From Hyphomicrobiales bacterium (GTDB lineage Bacteria > Pseudomonadota > Alphaproteobacteria > Rhizobiales > Rhizobiaceae): a DNA stretch of 64,000 nucleotides. Position 1 is the stretch's first letter. The number at the start of each line of letters is the position of its first letter. Location of the stretch: positions 276,760-340,759 of the forward strand of contig UBMU01000016.1 of NCBI GenBank assembly GCA_900466605.1, in the 5' to 3' direction. The notes below the pieces were generated by a model. The model was given only the letters and a program-made list of their open reading frames with translations. It did no database searches and was not told the origin of the DNA. The position numbers and the translations under genes are program-made. Of this stretch, positions 19,185-28,700 are shown one piece after another.

Positions 19185-19545
19185 AGTGTTCGACGCTCAC
19201 CTGCACGAAATCCAGAACGCCCGGCACTGGCGCGTTAGGCTTGCGGACTGTAATCTTTGCGCGCTTGATCTGCGGAAACTTCGAACAGAGTCCTTTCGCT
19301 ATATCGAGCGCAAGTGACTCGATCAGATAGCGTCGCTTGCCCGTGACGATCTCCTCGATCACGGTGAATGCAATGCCGTAGTTGACGGTATCATTGATGG
19401 AATCGCTTTCCAGAGCATCGCCGGCGACGACATCGAGCTCGGCATCCACAAAGAAGCGCTGGCCGAGGAACTCTTCCTCGTCGTGAACGCCGTGCCGGGC
19501 AAAGAAGGCGCAGTTCTGAAGCGTGATGGTGTAAGTGCTGCTCAT
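19177..19545 (-). CDS. folB: Dihydroneopterin aldolase
   Basis: Converts 7,8-dihydroneopterin to 6-hydroxymethyl-dihydropterin and glycolaldehyde. The 122 residues match the small DHNA subunit. Visible family features are ARHGVHDEEEFLGQRFFVDAELD near the N-terminus, NDTVNYGIAFTVIEEIV with the pterin-contact Tyr, YLIESLALDIAKGL with the substrate-anchoring Glu, and VRKPNAPVPG with the catalytic Lys region. Start overlaps the folP stop by ATGA. Confidence 0.95.
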   Translation of the reverse strand: MSSTYTITLQNCAFFARHGVHDEEEFLGQRFFVDAELDVVAGDALESDSINDTVNYGIAFTVIEEIVTGKRRYLIESLALDIAKGLCSKFPQIKRAKITVRKPNAPVPGVLDFVQVSVEHFA

Positions 19546-20414
19546 GCCAGTTGTCCCTGCTCGAAGCTGTAGCGCGCCGCAAGCATAGCATCGGCGATGG
19601 CCAGAGCGTCCCTGTTGATTGCGACATCGTGTACGCGAAAAATGACCGCTCCGGATAGACGCAACAGTACGCTCGTCGCTGCCGTCCCCGCGTCACGATC
19701 AGCGGCTTCCCTGCCGGTAATGGCGCCGACGAAGCGCTTGCGCGATGTCCCGGCAAGCAACGGCAGTCCAAGGCGATGAAGCTCGCTGAAACGTGCCATC
19801 AGCTCCATATTCTCTTCAGTATCCTTCGCAAAGCCGAAGCCGGGATCCAACACGATGCGATCCCTCGGGACACCCGCCGCCGACGCGATTTCGAGCGAAC
19901 GTTCGAGGAAGAGAACCTGGTCGGCGATCACGTCAGAAAGCTTTTCGCGGTCGCGGCCCGTGTGCATCAAGCACAGTCCCGCTCCGGTATCTGCTGCGAT
20001 CTTTCCGATCTCCGGCTCTTTCTGCAGCCCGAACACGTCATTGATAACATGCGCTCCCGCACTCACCGCAAGCCGGGCCGTCTCAGCACGGTAGGTGTCG
20101 ATCGAGATCAATGCGTCGGTCTTGTCGCGAAGCGACTCGATCACCGGCAGTACCCGTGCCTGCTCTTCCCAGGGAGTCACGGTAGCAGCTCCAGGACGTG
20201 TCGATTCGCCACCGATATCGATGATCTCAGCACCCTCCCCAGCAACCTTCAGCGCATGCGCAACGGCAGCGTCAACAGTGTCGTACAGTCCACCGTCAGA
20301 GAAGGAGTCAGGCGTCGCGTTGACGATCCCCATGATCACGGAACGCGCGCCCAATTCGATCTCACGACCATGCCCGACCCGCCAGAAACTGCTCCCAAGC
20401 TGTGCCAACGGCAT
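19542..20414 (-). CDS. folP: Dihydropteroate synthase
   Basis: Joins the pterin pyrophosphate to p-aminobenzoate; this is the sulfonamide target. The 290 residues form a TIM barrel with signatures MGIVNATPDSFSDGG, IDIGGESTRPGA, ISIDTYRAETA, VINDVFG, DPGFGFAKDTEEN and LAGTSRKRFVGAI, all intact. First gene of the fol cluster. Its 5' end overlaps the long frame of the divergent DUF922 gene, but the likely protease start is 93 bp away. Confidence 0.97.
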   Translation of the reverse strand: MPLAQLGSSFWRVGHGREIELGARSVIMGIVNATPDSFSDGGLYDTVDAAVAHALKVAGEGAEIIDIGGESTRPGAATVTPWEEQARVLPVIESLRDKTDALISIDTYRAETARLAVSAGAHVINDVFGLQKEPEIGKIAADTGAGLCLMHTGRDREKLSDVIADQVLFLERSLEIASAAGVPRDRIVLDPGFGFAKDTEENMELMARFSELHRLGLPLLAGTSRKRFVGAITGREAADRDAGTAATSVLLRLSGAVIFRVHDVAINRDALAIADAMLAARYSFEQGQLA

Positions 20415-20506
20415 TCATCCTATCGATCGAAAAAGACGCCAACGATATTGCGCTGGCCGTGCCTATGCCCCAAGCTCCGGCAAACTTCAACATGAGTATC
20501 TGTAGA

Positions 20507-21133
20507 ATGCTTTCCGTACCGCGTTATATGCCCTTTCTCTTCGGACTTTCCATGGCCGTCTTGGCGTGCACTTCAGCCTCTGCCGCTGTGGTCGCGACGA
20601 AAAGCTACTCCTACTTCACGATCAGGGGCAAAACCGCGGATCAGCTCGATCAGCAGCTGAGTTCCAACGGACCGACCGCAAGCGGGTCATCAGCCCGTCA
20701 TCCGGGCGCGACCAAGATACGCTTTGGTGGCGATGCCACCTATGTCCAGTCGGGAGGCAAGTGCAAGGTCGGCAGTGCGAGGGTGACGGTTCACACCCAG
20801 ATCATCCTGCCCCGCTGGAGCAACCGCAAAGGCGCCAGCAAAGAGCTCTCGATGATTTGGGATGCGCTTTCGAGCGACATTAAGCGTCACGAAGAGCGCC
20901 ATGCCGAGATTGCGCGAAACCAGGCACGCACTATGGAGAAGCAGATTCTCGCCCTTCCCCCACAGCGCAATTGCGAACTCATGCAGCAACTCGTCACCGA
21001 TGTATCGACGCGCGGCATCGAGGAGCACGATCGCCTGCAGGCCCGATTCGACCGAGTCGAAGCGGTCAATTTCCAGAATCGCATGATGAGGTTGCTGGAC
21101 CACCGACTCAAAACAGCGAGCGGCGCAAGATAA
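20507..21133 (+). CDS. DUF922-family secreted Zn-dependent protease-like protein
   Basis: A 208-residue exported protein with a signal peptide ending near SASAAV. A conserved strand region follows (YSYFTIRGKTADQLDQQLSSNGP). A zinc-binding HEERH motif sits at residues 128-132 in DIKRHEERHAEIA, as in DUF922 putative metalloproteases. Two cysteines flank the catalytic part. Candidate starts are ATG 20507 (used) and ATG 20492; both precede the signal peptide. The frame stays open upstream to 20402, but that part overlaps folP and is not signal-like. Substrate unknown. Confidence 0.82.
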   Translation: MLSVPRYMPFLFGLSMAVLACTSASAAVVATKSYSYFTIRGKTADQLDQQLSSNGPTASGSSARHPGATKIRFGGDATYVQSGGKCKVGSARVTVHTQIILPRWSNRKGASKELSMIWDALSSDIKRHEERHAEIARNQARTMEKQILALPPQRNCELMQQLVTDVSTRGIEEHDRLQARFDRVEAVNFQNRMMRLLDHRLKTASGAR

Positions 21134-21215
21134 CCGATTCCAGGGCCGAAAACGATCACAGAAGTTTAGCCGCGTAACAAAACTTGTGCGAAACTGCAGT
21201 GGCCCCAGTGATTTA

Positions 21216-21248
21216 GTGGTTATTTCTCGGTCTAGCTAAATCAACCAC
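21216..21248. promoter_or_regulatory. Imperfect palindrome upstream of the candidate sRNA
   Basis: GTGGTT (21216-21221) pairs with AACCAC (21243-21248), and the flanking ATTT/AAAT extends the stem with a bulge. It lies about 25 bp before the candidate sRNA. No T-run follows, so it is more likely an operator or RNA hairpin than a terminator. Confidence 0.3.
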
Positions 21249-21270
21249 AACGCGGTAATATTCAAACATT

Positions 21271-21409
21271 CGAAAGTTCAGGTCCGTAAGCCCGAACTTT
21301 CGCTCCTGGGTTCTCCTGGCGCGTTGCGAAGCCGCGGATGATCCTCCCTCGTCCGTAGGTAATGCGCCTACCTCGCCTCGCTCGTCTAACGGCCAGCGAG
21401 GCTTTTTTT
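21271..21409 (+). ncRNA. Candidate structured small RNA with anti-Shine-Dalgarno motifs
   Basis: This roughly 140-nt stretch is non-coding and lies between a DUF922 gene and a convergent ferredoxin gene. It begins with a strong hairpin (CGAAAGTTC at 21271-21279 with GAACTTTCG at 21294-21302, plus an inner GG/CC). It then has the pyrimidine motifs CTCCTGG, TCTCCTGG and TCCTCCC (21342-21348), complementary to ribosome-binding sites. A GTAGG/CCTAC hairpin (21355-21371) follows. It ends in an intrinsic terminator (GCCTCGCT 21375-21382 with AGCGAGGC 21395-21402, then seven Ts). The layout resembles rhizobial trans-acting sRNAs with exposed CCUCC motifs such as the alpha-r14 type; I cannot assign a family. 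Confidence 0.55.
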
Positions 21410-21425
21410 GACAAGCGCCGGGGGA

Positions 21426-21746
21426 TCAGGCCTGACGCTCGGGGACGTGGACGGTGAGCCCATCCAGGGCCGCCTTCATTCTGATCTGACAGGAGAGGCG
21501 CGAAGTCGGACGCACGTCAAACGCGAAATCGAGCATGTCCTCTTCCATCGCCTCAGGCGGACCGACGCGCTCCGTCCACTCCTCGTCGATGTAGACATGA
21601 CAGGTTGCGCAAGCGCAGGCGCCGCCGCATTCGGCTTCGATGCCAGGCACGGAATTGCGCACGGCATTTTCCATAACAGTCGATCCCTGATCGACATCAA
21701 GATCGAAGCGTGTGCCATCGAAGGCGACAATGGTCAGTTTAGGCAT
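21426..21746 (-). CDS. Adrenodoxin-type [2Fe-2S] ferredoxin
   Basis: A 106-residue electron carrier. The cluster ligands follow the vertebrate-type pattern C40-x5-C46-x2-C49-x36-C86, in CGGACACATCH and LSCQIR. The N-terminus PKLTIVAFDGTRFDLDVDQGSTVME is the usual first strands. Such ferredoxins in rhizobia serve Fe-S assembly or cytochrome P450 and hydroxylase systems; no partner is adjacent. It follows the hpt gene on the same strand, with a terminator between them. Confidence 0.93.
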   Translation of the reverse strand: MPKLTIVAFDGTRFDLDVDQGSTVMENAVRNSVPGIEAECGGACACATCHVYIDEEWTERVGPPEAMEEDMLDFAFDVRPTSRLSCQIRMKAALDGLTVHVPERQA

Positions 21747-21889
21747 GATGATTTCCGGTGGTCGTCAATGGGAGGGTCTGGATTTTTCTTCCAACAAAAC
21801 GTCGAGGCAGTCAACATCGGCTGTCCGATGCCCTTCATCTCAGATTGAGAAGCGACGCGCTTGTCAGATTGCGCCACACCGACAGTCAC

Positions 21890-21923
21890 AAAAAGACCCG
21901 CTGCTCCGAAATGGATCAGCGGG
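21890..21923 (-). terminator. Intrinsic terminator of the hpt gene
   Basis: On the minus strand, CCCGCTGATCC pairs with GGAGCAGCGGG (21913-21923 and 21897-21907; one mismatch, 5-nt loop), followed by TCTTTTTG. It lies 28 nt after the hpt stop. Confidence 0.8.
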
Positions 21924-21950
21924 CTTGCTGTCCGGCCTGACTTGTAGCGC

Positions 21951-22319
21951 TCAACGGCAAAGCTTGAGGATAAAGTTTTCGGCTTCGATCACTGCAATGC
22001 CAACTGCCGCCATGCTGGCAGCGTCGCCACAATTTCCCTCGAGCACTTCCGCGGCGGCATGAACCCGGAACGCGCCCACAGCGCCGGCAGCTCCCTTGAG
22101 CCGATGGGCTGCGGCCTCGATGATTTTCGTGTCGCCGGACGAGATCTCCTGCAGGCAGGCTCGCGCCTGCCGCGCAAACATCTGCAGAACTTCGATCTCA
22201 AGGCCTTTGTCGCCCATTGTCTGGTTTGCCAGATGCACCAAGTCCACCGGCCGCTCCTGCGAAGGGCGTGGCCCCTTGCAATTGTCGGGCGCCGCAAACG
22301 CAATACTCACTGCTGCCAT
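21951..22319 (-). CDS. Orphan histidine phosphotransfer (Hpt) domain protein
   Basis: A 122-residue single-domain protein. The phosphorylatable histidine is H72 in AAHRLKGAAGAVGA, the standard HxLKG Hpt motif, within a four-helix bundle (about 28-120). A kinase domain is absent, so it must act with a partner hybrid kinase and response regulator. The ATG at 22319 has GGGAGA upstream; the frame continues further up but without a ribosome site. ChpT, the known CckA phosphotransferase, has a different degenerate kinase fold, so this is not ChpT. Its upstream region holds TTAA-type CtrA-like motifs shared with the divergent gpr gene. Confidence 0.85.
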   Translation of the reverse strand: MAAVSIAFAAPDNCKGPRPSQERPVDLVHLANQTMGDKGLEIEVLQMFARQARACLQEISSGDTKIIEAAAHRLKGAAGAVGAFRVHAAAEVLEGNCGDAASMAAVGIAVIEAENFILKLCR

Positions 22320-22384
22320 ATGCCAATTCTCCCGTCGTATATCCCGCCATTTGTTCATCGTGCGGCTGCGGGCTGGCCATCGCG

Positions 22385-22530
22385 TTAAATTTCGGCACAT
22401 TCAGGGCGGATTTTTCGCGTTATGGTTAACGTCCGTTAAACATCCCTAACCCGTTGGTTTTTAACGGGGCCAATTTATTAAATGATGTTAATAAGACCTT
22501 AATGCTGAGGGATTTGAGCGGTTGCGTTAA
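22385..22530. promoter_or_regulatory. TTAA cluster with a perfect TTAA-N7-TTAA box, candidate CtrA-binding region
   Basis: Eight TTAA words occur at 22385, 22426, 22436, 22461, 22478, 22488, 22499 and 22527. The pair at 22488-22502 has the exact CtrA spacing TTAA-N7-TTAA. The minus strand of 22422-22429 reads TTAACCAT, the shorter CtrA motif known in rhizobia. About 0.2 TTAA would be expected by chance in this length at 60% GC. The 466-bp gap between hpt (22319) and gpr (22786) contains no other recognisable gene. Confidence 0.55.
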
Positions 22531-22785
22531 TTGTCTAGCAGTCTGGGATGTGTCACTACGATACTACTGGGCGAGCTCTCTGGTACCTGCCTTTGCTCGC
22601 CAAGTGGATAATGGTAATGTTTTGATACCGTCTGTATGAAAAAGCAGCTATCCACTCTGAAATGACATGCTTATCCGTCCTCGGCAACGTGGGCGGGCGG
22701 GCTCAGAGGCAAAGGTTTTGTTCGGGCTCGGCGGAAGCCCGGATGCGTTGATGAACCGGCTGGGATGTAACGAGGCGTAACGTAA

Positions 22786-25700
22786 ATGGCGAACAACAAG
22801 TACAACGAGTCGATCGAGGACAAGGCGTTCAAAGCTTTGGATGAAGCGCTCCAGATCGACTTCGGAGAAGACGATACGCTGTCTCGTAACGGCAAGACCG
22901 ACGCCCCGGAGGCCAAATTGTCCGACACACCAAGTGCCCGCAATCAGCAGTCGCCAAAAGAAGCCAAGCGCGCCCGTACTGCCAACACGCCTCGCCCGCC
23001 CGAGCAACCGTCGCGCGCCCCATCTTTCGCCGCCAACGACGCCAACCGCATATCGCCGGCTTCGCTCCTCAAGTCTCTGGAGAGTGGATCCAGTCGCTCG
23101 GCTGTCCGCAACGCAACCATCGTGTCGCTTCTCTGGATCGTAGCAGGACTTGGGTTGATGGCCCTGCTCTACTCGCCCCAGATCTGGCAGATCCGCTCGA
23201 TCGCCGATCTTCTGGCGCTGCCGGGCGTTATAGCCGGTTTTATCGGTATCATCGTGCCGGTTCTGCTGTTCTATGCCTTCGCGGTTATGATGGCTCGCGC
23301 TCAGGACATGCGCAATGCAGCACGTTCCATGGCCGAAGTCGCACTTCGCCTCTCCGAGCCTGAGACCGTTGCCTCCGAACGCATCATGACAGTCGGTCAG
23401 GCCGTTCGTCGCGAAGTTTCGGCGATGAATGAAGGCATCGAGCGCACCATTGCGCGTGCTTCCGAGCTTGAAACCCTCGTCCACTCCGAGGTCAATGCCC
23501 TGGAGCGCAGCTACGCCGACAATGAACTGCGCGTCCGTGGCCTCGTGCATGAACTCGGTTCCGAACGCGAAGCGATCGTCAACCACGCCGAGCGCATCCG
23601 CACGTCGATTGCCGGCGTGCACGATCAGCTCAAGGAAGACCTGTCGCTCGCCACGGAAGAGATCGCCGTGCGCCTTGCAACGTCGGGTGAGGCCTTCGCC
23701 TCGATGATCGACACCCGTGCCGCCGCCATTACGGAAAAGTCGGAGTCGGCGATCCAGTCGCTCGGCACTCTGCTTGCGGCAAAGACGGATTCGCTCCTGC
23801 AGACGCTGACATCCTCAGGATTCGCGCTAACCAACGAATTCGACACTCGGCTTGATTCCCTCACATCGAGCCTGAGCGAGCACGGTGACCAAATTCTTCG
23901 GCAGTTCGAAACGCGTGCGTCTACGATGGACAGCAATGCCGAGAAGCTCAACGCCGCACTGAACGATCGTGCCCGCCAGCTGAACGAGATTCTGATCGCC
24001 CGCACCCGCGAGATCAACGAGAGCCTGACCGGTGGCGAACGCACCATCAGCACCACACTGGATGATGTGCTCTCGAAGCTCAACAGCGCACTCGACGAGA
24101 AGGGTTCGAGCTTCCGCCACAGCCTGCAGTCGAGCGTCGACGACACCATCATGGATCTCGACCTCCGCTCCGGTTTCTTCGACGAAAGGCTACAGGCGAC
24201 TGTCGCGCAACTCTCGACTTCGTTCGATGATCGCGTCGCGGAATTCGCCAATGCCTTCGACAAGCGCGCCGGCTCGCTCGACACCAAGCTTATGGAGAGC
24301 CTCAACCGCATCAACGATACGATGACGGGCGGTTCGGAATCATTGAACGGCATCCTGAGTTCGAGCATTGAGCGCCTTGGCGTGTCGCTCACCGACCAGT
24401 CCTTCGCACTGGCCACTGCGCTTGCCACCAGCCAGGAAGTTATGGAAAGTTCTCTGGCGGGCAAGGTTTCAGAAGTCACCGAGGCCATCCATACGCAAAC
24501 GACGGGTATGACGTCGGCGCTCAGCCATGCGACCTCCGAGATCTCGCTGGCGCTCGCCTCGGGCACCTCGGAACTCCATAACAATCTTTCTGCACGGGCG
24601 ACGGAATTCCGCGATACGTTGCTGTCCACGACCTCCGACCTTAGTTCGGCTGTCTCTGCCGGAACAGAGCAGATTACTTCGGCGTTTGGCCGTGCCGACG
24701 AACTGAACACGATGATCTCCAGGCGCGCGACTGACATCACGCACGCGCTCGACTCGGCGCACGAGCGGATCGACGGAGTGATGGCCGATCGTGGCGGTGC
24801 GCTCACTGCTGCCCTTGCCGACAGCCAGGACCGCTTCGAAAGCACCTTGGCAAGCCGCTCGGAGGCGATCATCAACGCAGTATCGGGTAGCCACGAACGC
24901 CTCGCCGATACGCTCGACGACAAGGCGATGACGCTGGCTATTTCGCTGGATGAGAGCCAGAACCGCTTCGAGGATACCATTGCCAAGCGTGCGGAGGCGA
25001 TTGCCTCCTCGATCGCCAGCGGCCATGAGAAGCTCGCCGATACTCTTGATGATAAGGCAATGGCACTCGCCATTTCCCTCAATGAGGGGCAGTCCCGCCT
25101 TGCAGATACGCTGGACCTTCACGTCAATGCGGTTGCGAGCCAGCTTGCCGGCAGCCATGAAAAGCTCAGCGAAGCCCTGGACGACAAGACGATGGCCCTC
25201 GCCATTTCCCTCAATGAGGGCCAGACACGGCTTGCCGACACCCTCGGCTACCATAGCGAGACGATCGCCAAGCAGATCGTCGGTGGCCACGACAAGCTCA
25301 CAGAGGCTCTCGACGACCGGGCAATGGCGCTTGCCATTTCGTTGAACGAAAGCCAGACCCGTCTCGAAGATACGCTCGGTCACCACGCCGAAACAATCAC
25401 CAACTCGCTTGCCGGCGGACATGACCGGATCACCGAGGCGCTGGACGACCGCGTCATGGCACTTGCCGTATCCCTGAACGAGGGCCACAGCCGCATAGAA
25501 GATGCGCTTAGCCGGCGTGTCGATACGATCGCAAACTCGATTGCCACGGTTCAGGACCGACTTTCGGATACGCTCGACGAGAAGGCAATGGCGCTCGCTA
25601 TCTCCTTCGGCGAAAGCCAGAGCCGCTTTGACGACGCACTGGAAGCGCGCACCAACGCGTTGCTCGACACTGTGGCTGGCGCCGAATCCCGCGTCGCCGG

Positions 25701-28700
25701 TGCCCTCGTCGACAAGTCGGATGCAATTCGCAGCGCATACACGGAGAGCCAGGCGCGCCTCGAGCGTTCGCTGAACGATCACGCATCGACGCTCGCCGGC
25801 ACGCTTTCGAGCGGCGGCGACCGCATCGAGCAACTGACCGGCAATGCCGCCGCCCGCATCGAGCACAGCCTGAGCAATGCACACCAGCAGCTGGAAACGC
25901 TGCACGGCGATGCGGCATCCCGCATCGAAGGCGGCCTTGCAGCCGCACACGATCGCTTCGAAGCGCTGACCGGAAATGCGGCTACGCGAATCGAGAGCGG
26001 TTTGGACTCGGCTCACGAACGCATTCGTTCGACGCTGGCCGATCGCGAGCAGTCCATCAACATCGCGCTCACCGATGCTCACAGCCGTATCAGTGACACG
26101 CTTTCCGATCAGGCGACGACAATCGGCGCTTCGATTGCGACCAGCGTCGGCATGCTGGAAATGTCGCTGGAAGACCATGAGGTCTCGCTTCGCCAGACAA
26201 TCGACAACAGTGGCCGCGCCCTGGAAGATCGGCTGCGCGACAGCACTGGCCATATTGCCGGCCGCTTCCAGGAAGCTGCAGGTGAGATTTCGCGCTCGGC
26301 AGAAACTTTCTCGTCCCAGCTCGATCAGTCGATCGAGGGCATGACCGGTCGTTTTGCCGAAACGGGGTCGCGTGTTGAGGCCGGCCTTGCAGCCCTCGAA
26401 AACCGCATTCGTGACGGCGTCGGTGGCGTGGCCGAACAGGTTGACGCTGCTGGTGGCCGCCTCTCCAATACGTTGTCCGACGGCATTTCGCGCATTGGCG
26501 CCCTTGGCGATGAGGCAACGGGCCGTATTGCCGCCGCGCTCGACGACAGCGTCGCAAAGTTTGCGGAAACGATTGATGGCCGTACGGCCAACCTTACGTC
26601 CGAGATCGACACTCGCACGACCAATCTGACCTCCGGGATCGACTCCCGCACGGCGAGCATTGGCGAAGCGATGGAGAGCGGCAGTGCCCGCATCGAGGAG
26701 CGCCTGTCGACGATGGACCGAGCTTTGAACGTCGGTCTCGACGCAGTCAATCGCACCATCGAAGGCAAGGCTGCCGGCCTTGCTGCCGCGCTTCGCAGCG
26801 CCGTTGCCGAGACGACTCAGGGCATTGACGATGAAGCGGCCCGCGTCGCAGAAAACCTTGGCCGTACCGGCCAGCAGTTTGCGGAAGGTCTCGAGGCGAA
26901 GAGCAGCGAGTTCACCCGCACAATCGAAGAGCGTTCCGAACAGATCGTCGGTCGTGTCTCCGACGCGCAGAACCGCCTCGCCGGTCAGGCAGCAGCCGTC
27001 GCTCAGACATTCTCTGAGGCCGGCAACGCAATTGTCAACAAGGTTGCGGAAGCCGAGACTCTGGTCAGCGGGCAGGTCGGCGCCATCTCACGCGCGCTCG
27101 GCGACGCCCAGGCGACCTTCGAAAACCATGGCGCGGGCATCCGCACCACAATTTCCGATGCGAGCCAGGAAATCTCGTCGACCATGGCAGATGTTGAACG
27201 GGCGCTGGAAGCTCGCGGCAATGCGATCCGTTCAAGCCTTGAGGACCGTACGCGTGAAATCGACGCGACGCTGACAGATGTCGAAAAGGCACTTGAGGCG
27301 CGCGGCAATTCCATCCGCGCAACCCTCGACGACCGCACGCGCGAACTCAATTCGGTACTTGCCGGCCGCTCTACGGAGCTGACGCGCATTCTCGACGAGA
27401 CAGCCCGACCGCTGATCGACCGATATGCCGATGCTGGCAAGGAAGCTGCAGCGCGCATCACCGCTGCGACCGAACGCAGCACCGAGCGCCTGCGCAGCGA
27501 GAACGAGGCGCTGATTAACGCGATCGCCGCACGCACAGAGAGCGCATCCTCGGCAGTCGACGCGATGGAGAGCAGCCTCCTTGCCAACGTCAACAAGCTG
27601 ATCGAGCGCCTGTCGGACAACAGTTCTGCCATGGGCCAGATGATGAGCAGTGCCGCCGAGAATCTCGCGGCGGTCGATGGTCGCCTCGGAGATACGACGT
27701 CGCGCTTTACCGAATCCGCATCGAAGGCCGCCGAGATGGTTTCCGCCTCGACCCGCCTGCTCGAAGGCAAAGTTGATCGCCTGTCCGATATTTCGGGCCA
27801 GACGCTTGCTCAGGTCGGTGGCATCATTGGCCGGTTCGACGAGCATTCCAAGGTGCTTGGCCAAGCCTCCGGTCTGCTCGCAGCAGCCCAGTCGAACCTT
27901 GTTTCGACGCTCGAGGATCGCGAAACGGCATTGCAGAACCTGTCTGTTGGCCTCGTTCAGCGCTCGGAAGAAATCGAAAAGACAATGCGCTCGCTGGGCG
28001 GCATGGTCGAATCCGCCTTCGACCGCGCCGAGCAGCGTTCGAACCAGGTCAGTGGCACGCTGCGCGAGAGCGTACAGTCCTCGTTCTCCGATATCGGCCG
28101 GGTTCTCACAGAGACCGAGAAGCGTGCGGAAGAAGCAGCGGCGACCATGCGCGCTGCACTCGTCAAGGCCGGCGAAGATGCCAATGCAACGATCGACGGT
28201 GCGTTCGGCAATGCAGAGCGTCGCTCCAGCGAACTTTCCAACCGCCTGCGCGGCGGCCTGACGGCATCCTTGTCGGAAGTCGAGCGTATGCTCGGCGAGG
28301 CAGGCCGCGCATCAGACGGCGCTGCCCAGACTATGCGCGAGTCACTTCGTGAAGCAGTCGAGGAGGCGGTATCCCGCTTCTCCGGTGCAACCGAAGAGAT
28401 CCGACGTTCCGCCGGCGACATCCGCAAGGAACTCGATATGACCCGCAGCGAATTGAAGCGCGGTGCATTCGACCTTCCCGAGGAAGCCAAGGAGAGCGCC
28501 GCCGCCATGCGTCGCGCCGTCGCCGAGCAGATCAAGGCCCTGCAGGATATCTCGCACATTGTCGGCCGCTCGACTCAGCAATTGGAGATTTCCGAGCCTG
28601 TGCCGCGGACCATTCCCCAGCCTGCGCCGCGCACGGCCCAGCCGGCCGTCACCCAGCAGGCGCCCCAGCCAGCCACGCCGGCAGCACTCGCTCCGGCACC

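Noticed and set aside
21134..21425. Possible SRP RNA, 6S RNA or RNase P RNA for the structured region
   Set aside because: The hallmark sequences and the long central-bubble hairpin of those RNAs are not present; kept only as an unassigned sRNA candidate.
22454..22639. A 61-codon plus-strand frame inside the hpt-gpr gap
   Set aside because: It runs through the TTAA cluster, has no ribosome site and no recognisable protein features.
23625..26253. Long minus-strand frames opposite the giant gene
   Set aside because: They reflect the repeated codon pattern of the plus-strand gene, including mirrored repeats, and lack starts with ribosome sites.
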